6,360 nt of DNA from Bacteroidaceae bacterium. GTDB taxonomy: Bacteria > Bacteroidota > Bacteroidia > Bacteroidales > Bacteroidaceae. Location of the stretch: positions 1 to 6,360 of the forward strand of contig JAFYMV010000255.1 of NCBI GenBank assembly GCA_017548225.1. The letters are read 5' to 3'. Positions 1-4,172 of this stretch are shown piece after piece; position 1 is the first letter of the stretch; every line of letters begins with the position of its first letter. The notes under the pieces were generated by a model. It was not told the origin of the DNA, made no database searches, and saw only the letters and a list, made by a program, of their open reading frames with translations. A program made the position numbers and the translations under genes.

Positions 1-1025
1 ATCTCCATACGGTGACCCATGTTGAATACCTTGTACATCTCGGCCCAATCGGTGTGGCTCTCCTCGTGGATAGTCTTGAACAAGGGAGGCACGGGGAACA
101 TGTTGTCCTTGATGATATGGAGCTTGTCGATGAAATGCAGAATCTTGGTCTGCGCACCGCCCGAGCAGTGTACCATACCGTGGATGTCGCTACGCATCTC
201 GTTCAAGATCTGCTTGATGACAGGAGCATAGGTACGGGTGGGAGAGAGCACGAGCTTACCTGCATCAAGGGGGCTGTTTTCGATAGCGTCGGTGAGGTGC
301 TTGGTACCAGAGTATACGAGTTCACCAGGCACAGCCTGGTCGTAGCTCTCGGGGTATTTCTCGGCGAGGTACTTGGCAAATACATCGTGGCGGGCACTGG
401 TGAGACCGTTACTGCCCATACCGCCATTGTACTCCTTCTCATAGGTGGCTTGGCCATATGAGGCAAGACCTACGATAACATCGCCTGCTTGGATATTGCC
501 GTTGTCAATGACATCGCTACGCTTCATGCGGCAGGTTACGGTGCTGTCTACGATGATGGTGCGCACGAGGTCGCCCACATCGGCAGTCTCACCACCTGTA
601 GCATATACGCCTACGCCCATCTCGCGAAGCTCGGCAAGCAGTTCGTCAGTGCCATTGATGATGGCAGAGATTACCTCGCCAGGAATCAAGAGCTTGTTGC
701 GGCCGATGGTAGATGATACGAGGATATTATCGGTAGCGCCTACGCAGAGCAGGTCGTCGATGTTCATGATGAGTGCATCCTGTGCAATGCCCTTCCATAC
801 ACCGAGATCACCGGTCTCCTTCCAGTAGAGATAGGCGAGTGATGACTTGGTGCCTGCGCCGTCGGCATGCATGATATTGCAGTACTCCTCATCGCCGCCC
901 AAGAGGTCGGGGATGATTTTGCAGAATGCTTTGGGGAAAATACCTTTGTCGATGTTCTTAATGGCGTTGTGTACATCCTCCTTTGAGGCCGATACTCCGC
1001 GCATCATGTAGCGTTGGTTGCTCAT
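1..1025 (-). CDS. purM: Phosphoribosylformylglycinamidine cyclo-ligase (AIR synthase), C-terminus cut by window edge
   Basis: This enzyme catalyses the ATP-dependent ring closure of FGAM to aminoimidazole ribonucleotide, the fifth step of de novo purine synthesis, in the cytoplasm. I translated the reverse strand from the ATG at 1025-1023 and it stays open to the left edge, giving 341 residues. The N-terminus reads MSNQRYMMRGVSASKEDVHN. The glycine-rich motif DGAGTK (residues 55-60) and a later GGETAD segment match the substrate/ATP-binding motifs of the PurM/PurL family. The visible end, VFNMGHRME, is the conserved segment near the PurM C-terminus. From memory, Bacteroidetes PurM is about 390 residues, longer than the roughly 345 of E. 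coli, so about 50 residues lie outside the window. No good Shine-Dalgarno precedes the start, which is usual for the phylum. A consensus promoter lies about 36 bp upstream of the ATG, so the gene probably starts its own transcript, separated from rpmE2 by a terminator. The identity is secure. Confidence 0.95.
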   Translation of the reverse strand, partial: MSNQRYMMRGVSASKEDVHNAIKNIDKGIFPKAFCKIIPDLLGGDEEYCNIMHADGAGTKSSLAYLYWKETGDLGVWKGIAQDALIMNIDDLLCVGATDNILVSSTIGRNKLLIPGEVISAIINGTDELLAELREMGVGVYATGGETADVGDLVRTIIVDSTVTCRMKRSDVIDNGNIQAGDVIVGLASYGQATYEKEYNGGMGSNGLTSARHDVFAKYLAEKYPESYDQAVPGELVYSGTKHLTDAIENSPLDAGKLVLSPTRTYAPVIKQILNEMRSDIHGMVHCSGGAQTKILHFIDKLHIIKDNMFPVPPLFKTIHEESHTDWAEMYKVFNMGHRME

Positions 1026-1060
1026 ATATTGAAAAGATTTGTGTAATTCTATTTATCATG

Positions 1061-1092
1061 CAAAATTAGTGCAAGGCGAGCGAAAAACCAAA
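1061..1092 (-). promoter_or_regulatory. Predicted sigma-ABfr-type promoter of purM
   Basis: Read on the minus strand, the -33 box TTTG lies at 1092-1089 and the -7 box TAATTTTG, an exact TAnnTTTG match, lies at 1068-1061. They are separated by 20 bp, the spacing expected of the Bacteroidetes primary sigma factor. Transcription would start near 1055, leaving a leader of about 30 nt before the purM ATG. The -33 box and spacer lie inside repeat copy 1, so the repeat appears to supply the promoter. This is inferred from the pattern only. Confidence 0.7.
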
Positions 1093-1123
1093 ACTTGTTT
1101 TGAGTTTTTCCGAGCCGCAGCCT
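1062..1123 (-). repeat. Intergenic direct repeat, copy 1 (promoter-proximal, intact)
   Basis: This is the first of two direct copies of a roughly 61-bp element. On the plus strand both contain the shared block AGTGCAAGGCGAGCGA (here 1068-1083), an AT-rich middle, and the shared block TTTTCCGAGCCGCAGCCT (here ending at 1123). The middle of this copy contains an inverted repeat, CAAAAC-TT-GTTTTG, at 1089-1102. On the minus strand the copy carries the -33 and -7 boxes used for purM. No transposase or coding frame is associated with it. I have the impression that similar strings are common in Bacteroidales upstream regions, but I could not check that here. The strand given is the direction of the embedded promoter. 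Confidence 0.8.
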
Positions 1124-1146
1124 AATTTCAAGCTGCGCAGCAGATT

Positions 1147-1207
1147 AAAATCAGTGCAAGGCGAGCGAAATGTCCAATCTTGCTTTGCGTTTTCCGAGCC
1201 GCAGCCT
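1147..1207 (-). repeat. Intergenic direct repeat, copy 2 (diverged promoter boxes)
   Basis: This is the second copy of the element, starting 85 bp further from purM in the same orientation. Both outer blocks are identical to copy 1 (1153-1168 and 1190-1207), while the AT-rich middle is diverged. On the minus strand the position equivalent to the -7 box reads TGATTTTA instead of TAATTTTG, and the -33 equivalent reads ATTG instead of TTTG, with about 21 bp between them. This copy therefore looks like a weakened or inactive promoter. The inverted repeat seen in copy 1 is also degraded. The 23 bp between the copies include the perfect 10-bp palindrome GCTGCGCAGC (1132-1141). Confidence 0.8.
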
Positions 1208-1230
1208 GCCTTTCTGCATGGTTATAAAAC

Positions 1231-1264
1231 AAAAAAGTGTATCGAGGAGTCCTCAATACACTTT
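1231..1264 (-). terminator. Rho-independent terminator of rpmE2
   Basis: On the minus strand a 14-bp stem (1264-1251 paired with 1247-1234) has one U-G wobble and a 3-nt loop at 1250-1248. It runs into six consecutive U residues at 1236-1231, followed by more U-rich sequence. It begins 20 nt after the rpmE2 stop codon. On the plus strand only three Ts follow the stem, so it is directional. It separates rpmE2 from purM transcription. Confidence 0.88.
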
Positions 1265-1283
1265 ATGTGGATAGGTGTTATCC

Positions 1284-1538
1284 TTACTTCTTCTGTGCGC
1301 GAGCGTAGCGGCTCATGAACTTGTCTACGCGACCAGCGGTGTCAACGAGCTTTGACTTACCGGTGTAGAAGGGGTGAGAAGTGTTAGAGATTTCGAGCTT
1401 TACTACGGGGTAAGTCTCGCCTTCAAATTCGATAGTCTCCTTTGTAGCGCAAGTAGAGCGTGAAAGGAAGCAGTCGCCGTTTGACATGTCTTTGAATACT
1501 ACGGGACGATAGTTCTCAGGATGAATACCTTTTTTCAT
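1284..1538 (-). CDS. rpmE2: Ribosomal protein L31, type B (Cys-poor, zinc-independent form)
   Basis: This encodes an 84-residue bL31 of the large ribosomal subunit, which bridges the 50S central protuberance and the 30S head. The sequence starts MKKGIHPENYRPVVFKDMSN and contains SNTSHPFYTGKSKLVDTAGRVDKF, the conserved L31 core. The type A CxxC zinc-binding arrangement is absent: only two isolated cysteines occur (residues 23 and 30), followed by the longer insertion with TKETIEFEGETYPVVKLEIS that marks type B proteins. The length matches type B (about 80-90 residues) rather than type A (about 70). The ATG at 1538 is preceded by an A-rich leader without Shine-Dalgarno. The gene is monocistronic by its signals: its own promoter at 1652-1622 and a strong terminator just after the stop. 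In other bacteria type B forms can replace the zinc-binding form when zinc is scarce. Whether a second L31 exists in this genome cannot be seen. Confidence 0.95.
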   Translation of the reverse strand: MKKGIHPENYRPVVFKDMSNGDCFLSRSTCATKETIEFEGETYPVVKLEISNTSHPFYTGKSKLVDTAGRVDKFMSRYARAQKK

Positions 1539-1581
1539 TGTTTTATTTCGTTTTAAATAGTTATTACTCTTTTTACTCGTT

Positions 1582-1600
1582 TTATTGCTGGTAACAATAA
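1582..1600 (-). promoter_or_regulatory. Hairpin near the 5' end of the rpmE2 leader
   Basis: In the predicted rpmE2 leader RNA (about 1615 to 1539), the minus-strand sequence forms an 8-bp stem (1600-1593 with 1589-1582) around a 3-nt loop, with one U-G wobble. It starts about 15 nt after the predicted transcription start. L31 genes are autoregulated through their leaders in E. coli, so a role in feedback control is conceivable. The stem is AU-rich, and nothing in this single sequence proves function. Confidence 0.3.
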
Positions 1601-1621
1601 GGTGTAATGGTTTTCGGACGG

Positions 1622-1652
1622 CAAAGGTACTGCTTTTATCTTAAATGGCAAA
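1622..1652 (-). promoter_or_regulatory. Predicted sigma-ABfr-type promoter of rpmE2
   Basis: On the minus strand, TTTG at 1652-1649 is followed by 19 bp and then TACCTTTG at 1629-1622, an exact TAnnTTTG match. Transcription would start near 1615, giving a leader of about 76 nt before the rpmE2 ATG. That is long for the phylum and leaves room for RNA-level control. It is divergent from the fmt promoter, with about 48 bp between the two promoter footprints. Confidence 0.72.
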
Positions 1653-1700
1653 GTGTTTTGTCTATTTTTATTTGCTGATTTGGGGCTTTTTATGCGTTTT

Positions 1701-1732
1701 TTTGGCAATCACACAGATAATGTCTATTTTTG
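1701..1732 (+). promoter_or_regulatory. Predicted sigma-ABfr-type promoter of fmt
   Basis: TTTG at 1701-1704, a 20-bp spacer, and TATTTTTG at 1725-1732 match the Bacteroidetes consensus exactly. The predicted transcription start near 1738-1740 helps decide the fmt start codon. It rules out the in-frame TTG at 1730, which lies inside the -7 box. It would leave almost no leader for the ATG at 1742, and it favours the ATG at 1763. Confidence 0.72.
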
Positions 1733-1762
1733 TCCTCCGTAATGAATGATAAAGCGAAGAAT

Positions 1763-2737
1763 ATGACCAAAGAGAGTTTGAGAATCGTATATATGGGTAC
1801 CCCTGATTTTGCCGTAGAGAGCTTGCGTTGTCTCGTCGAGGGAGGGTACAATGTAGTGGGTGTAGTTACAGGACCTGATAAGGCGGTAGGGCGCCATGGT
1901 AGTGTATTGCAGTCCACACCGGTAAAGCAATATGCCGTCGAGCATGGCTTGCGTGTGTTGCAGCCCGAGAAGCTCAAGGATGAGGCTTTCATTGAGGAAC
2001 TGCGCTCATTAAAAGCTGATTTGCAGATTGTTGTGGCATTCCGTATGTTGCCCGAAGTGGTGTGGAGTATGCCGCCACTCGGTACCTTCAACCTGCATGC
2101 TTCGCTCTTACCCCAGTATCGTGGTGCGGCTCCTATCAACTGGGCTGTCATCAATGGTGACACTGAGACGGGCGTTACAACCTTCTTCCTCAAGCACGAG
2201 ATTGACACCGGTGCGGTGATACGCCAGGTGCGTGTACCTATCAGTGATACGGATTGTGTGGGCGATGTGCATGATCGCCTTATGCTGCTCGGCGGTGGAG
2301 TAGTGTGCGAGACGGTAGATGCTATCATTGATGGCAGTGCCGAGGCCACTCCGCAGGAGATGATGATGCCCGAAGGGGAGCTGCGTCCTGCACCGAAGAT
2401 TTTCAAAGAGACCTGCATGATTGATTGGAACAAGTCGGCCAAGCAGGTGTACGACTTCATACGAGGTCTTTCGCCTTATCCTGCTTCGTGGACTACTCTT
2501 GTGGCTCCCGATGGCACAGAGACGGTGCTTAAGGTGTATGAGGCAACTATGCTCGAGGGCGCAGTGAAGGATTGTCCCTGTGGAACCATAGAGACTGACG
2601 GCAAATCACACCTATATATATATACTGCCGATGGAGCATTGAGCATACGCACTTTGCAGCTGGCGGGAAAGAAGCGTATGGGTATAGGTGATTTCTTGCG
2701 CGGCTCCCGTATTGACGTCGGATATCGCGTAAAGTAA
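1763..2737 (+). CDS. fmt: Methionyl-tRNA formyltransferase
   Basis: Fmt transfers a formyl group from 10-formyltetrahydrofolate to Met-tRNA(fMet), making the initiator tRNA used by bacterial translation. From the ATG at 1763 the product has 324 residues, close to the usual 310-330. The N-terminal Rossmann-like formyltransferase domain begins with LRIVYMGTPDFAVESL. It contains the signature FNLHASLLPQYRGAAPINWA with the catalytic Asn110 and His112, and Asp148 in HEIDTG. The His-to-Asp spacing of 36 equals that of E. coli Fmt (108 and 144). A linker (GELRPAPKIFKETCMIDW) leads to the C-terminal OB-fold domain that contacts the tRNA, with RGLSPYPASW, and ends in FLRGSRIDVGYRVK. An upstream in-frame ATG at 1742 would add seven residues unlike the family N-terminus, so 1763 is preferred. 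The loop usually written PDKPAGRGKK is altered here to PDKAVGRHGS, a mild divergence near the start. The gene stands alone between its own promoter and a terminator. Confidence 0.95.
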   Translation: MTKESLRIVYMGTPDFAVESLRCLVEGGYNVVGVVTGPDKAVGRHGSVLQSTPVKQYAVEHGLRVLQPEKLKDEAFIEELRSLKADLQIVVAFRMLPEVVWSMPPLGTFNLHASLLPQYRGAAPINWAVINGDTETGVTTFFLKHEIDTGAVIRQVRVPISDTDCVGDVHDRLMLLGGGVVCETVDAIIDGSAEATPQEMMMPEGELRPAPKIFKETCMIDWNKSAKQVYDFIRGLSPYPASWTTLVAPDGTETVLKVYEATMLEGAVKDCPCGTIETDGKSHLYIYTADGALSIRTLQLAGKKRMGIGDFLRGSRIDVGYRVK

Positions 2738-2760
2738 GCTATTGTGTGTATAATAAACAA

Positions 2761-2798
2761 TAGAGTGGGAATCTGTGGATTCTCACTCTATTTGTTTT
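2761..2798 (+). terminator. Hairpin terminator between convergent fmt and pepT
   Basis: A 13-bp stem (2761-2773 with 2778-2790) has one G-U wobble on the plus strand and a 4-nt TGTG loop. It is followed by TTTGTTTT at 2791-2798, a good terminator for fmt 23 nt after its stop. On the minus strand the same stem is followed by the T-rich TTGTTTATTATA, so it may also stop pepT transcripts that have read through the adjoining 9-bp repeat array. Confidence 0.85.
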
Positions 2799-2804
2799 GG
2801 GGCG

Positions 2805-2894
2805 CTAGATGTTCTAGATATCCTAGGCTTTCTGGAAATTCTAGAGCTTCTAGAACTTCTAGACTCTCTAGGATTTATGGATTTTCTAGGAAGT
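2805..2894. repeat. Tandem array, 10 units of 9 bp, consensus CTAGRNNTT
   Basis: CTAG or a one- or two-base variant recurs at exactly 9-bp steps: 2805, 2814, 2823, 2832 (CTGG), 2841, 2850, 2859, 2868, 2877 (ATGG) and 2886. Over ten units, position 2 (T) and position 4 (G) are invariant. C at position 1 is 9/10, A at position 3 is 8/10, purine at position 5 is 10/10, T at position 8 is 8/10 and T at position 9 is 9/10. Positions 6 and 7 are essentially random. Four units contain the perfect palindrome TCTAGA. The array fills the space between the fmt terminator and the pepT stop codon, ending 7 bp before the latter. Units are not identical, so this is not a fresh slippage product. It is too short in period for CRISPR. 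Confidence 0.93.
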
Positions 2895-2901
2895 GGTTTT
2901 A

Positions 2902-4125
2902 TTAGCGCTTGGCTACAATCTCTGCAATCTTGACGATGGTCATCATGGCTTTCTTCATAGAGCCTACGGGTACAAACTCGTAGCGGCTATGGAAGTTGAC
3001 GCCACCGGCAAAGATGTTGGGGCAGGGGAGTCCCTTGAAGGAGAGCTGTGCACCATCGGTACCACCGCGTATAGGCTTGATCTTGGGCTCTACACCTACC
3101 TCGCGCATGGCTTGGCAAGCGATGTCGATGACATACATCATGGGCTCTATCACCTCGCGCATGTTCTTGTATTGGTCAGCAAGTTCGAGTGTTACGGTAT
3201 CGGTGCCATACTTTTCGTTCAATGTCTTCACGCAGCGTTGGAGGAGCTCCTTGCGCTTGCTCATGATCCCGGCACTATGGTCGCGGATGATGTAGTTGAG
3301 TGTGGTTTGCTCTACACCGCCCTTTATGCCTACGAGGTGGAAGAAGCCTTCGTAACCAGTGGTGCACTCGGGTACCTCGTTCTTGGGGAGCATGCCGATG
3401 AATTCGGTCGCTACACGCATAGAGTTGAGCATCTTGTCTTTGGCATAGCCGGGATGCACATTGCGGCCATTGATGGTGATGCGTGCCGATGAGGCGTTGA
3501 AATTCTCATATTCGAGTTCGCCTACTTCGCCACCGTCCATAGTGTATGCCCAGTCGCAGTCAAAGAGGTCGACATCAAACTTGTGCGCACCGAGACCAAT
3601 CTCCTCGTCGGGGTTGAAGCCTACGCGTATCTTTCCGTGCTTAATCTCGGGATGTGCCTGCAAATAAGCTATGGCCGACATGATTTCGGCTACGCCCGCC
3701 TTGTCGTCGGCGCCGAGAAGGGTATGTCCATCAGTTACGATAAGGTCATCGCCGATGTAGTTCAATAGCTCTGGAGAGTCATTGGTAGAGAGTATGGTGT
3801 GGTCTTCGGCAGAGAGCACGATGTTGGTGCCGTTGTATTTCTCTACGATGCGGGGATTGACATTCTTGCCTGTCACATCGGGGCTGGTATCCACATGGGC
3901 AATGAAGCCGATGGTGGGCACGGTGCGTGTGGTATTGGCAGGGAGGGTGGCAAAGAGATAGCCATGCTCGTCGAGAGTGATATCTTCGAGTCCCAATTCT
4001 TCAAGCTCGGTACGGAGCATCTTGACGAACTCCATCTGTCCGGGTGTGCTAGGTGTTACGCCTGCATCTTCGGCCGATTCGGTGTCAATGCGCACATAGC
4101 GCAGAAATCTATTTACTATATCCAT
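2902..4125 (-). CDS. pepT: Peptidase T (tripeptide aminopeptidase), M20 family
   Basis: PepT is a cytoplasmic dinuclear-zinc aminopeptidase that removes the N-terminal residue from tripeptides, a late step in using peptides as nutrients. The product has 407 residues, as usual for the family (408 in E. coli). All M20 landmarks are present. HVDTSPD gives metal ligand His77 and Asp79. GADDKAG gives bridging Asp140. NPDEEIG gives catalytic base Glu174 and ligand Glu175. MDGG gives Asp197, and NFHSRYE gives ligand His379. NVHPG (His224) lies in the dimerisation/lid domain. PIRGGTDGAQLS (351-362) is the substrate-binding segment. There is no signal peptide, so it acts inside the cell. It lies 47 bp downstream of ftsK on the same strand with no recognisable promoter in the gap, so cotranscription is likely. 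The ATG at 4125 gives the canonical family N-terminus (MDIVNRFLRYVRIDTES) and has no Shine-Dalgarno. After its stop the transcript enters the 9-bp repeat array and then the shared hairpin. Confidence 0.96.
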   Translation of the reverse strand: MDIVNRFLRYVRIDTESAEDAGVTPSTPGQMEFVKMLRTELEELGLEDITLDEHGYLFATLPANTTRTVPTIGFIAHVDTSPDVTGKNVNPRIVEKYNGTNIVLSAEDHTILSTNDSPELLNYIGDDLIVTDGHTLLGADDKAGVAEIMSAIAYLQAHPEIKHGKIRVGFNPDEEIGLGAHKFDVDLFDCDWAYTMDGGEVGELEYENFNASSARITINGRNVHPGYAKDKMLNSMRVATEFIGMLPKNEVPECTTGYEGFFHLVGIKGGVEQTTLNYIIRDHSAGIMSKRKELLQRCVKTLNEKYGTDTVTLELADQYKNMREVIEPMMYVIDIACQAMREVGVEPKIKPIRGGTDGAQLSFKGLPCPNIFAGGVNFHSRYEFVPVGSMKKAMMTIVKIAEIVAKR

Positions 4126-4172
4126 ATATTGGGGGTCTTTATATACTATGTAATGTTGTTCGCGTAGATGGC

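Noticed and set aside
12..461. 149-codon plus-strand open frame
   Set aside because: It lies antisense within purM, whose translation is unmistakable; the peptide has no family resemblance.
1062..1207. Insertion sequence or MITE
   Set aside because: The two copies are direct repeats without matching terminal inverted repeats or visible target duplications, and no transposase is near.
1100..1318. 72-codon plus-strand frame through the intergenic repeats
   Set aside because: It crosses both repeat copies, the rpmE2 terminator and the rpmE2 3' end; nothing supports translation.
1730..1741. TTG start for fmt adding 11 residues
   Set aside because: The TTG is inside the predicted -7 box and the extra residues do not match Fmt proteins.
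1690..2460. 256-codon minus-strand open frame
   Set aside because: It is antisense to fmt; the Ser/Thr/Pro/Arg-rich sequence is typical of a shadow frame, and fmt has all catalytic residues.
2805..2894. CRISPR array or transcription-factor box cluster
   Set aside because: The 9-bp period leaves no room for spacers, and there are no cas genes, so CRISPR is excluded. A binding array remains possible but is reported only as a finding.
2893..3492. 199-codon plus-strand open frame
   Set aside because: It is antisense to the C-terminal half of pepT, with no promoter and a start overlapping the end of the repeat array.
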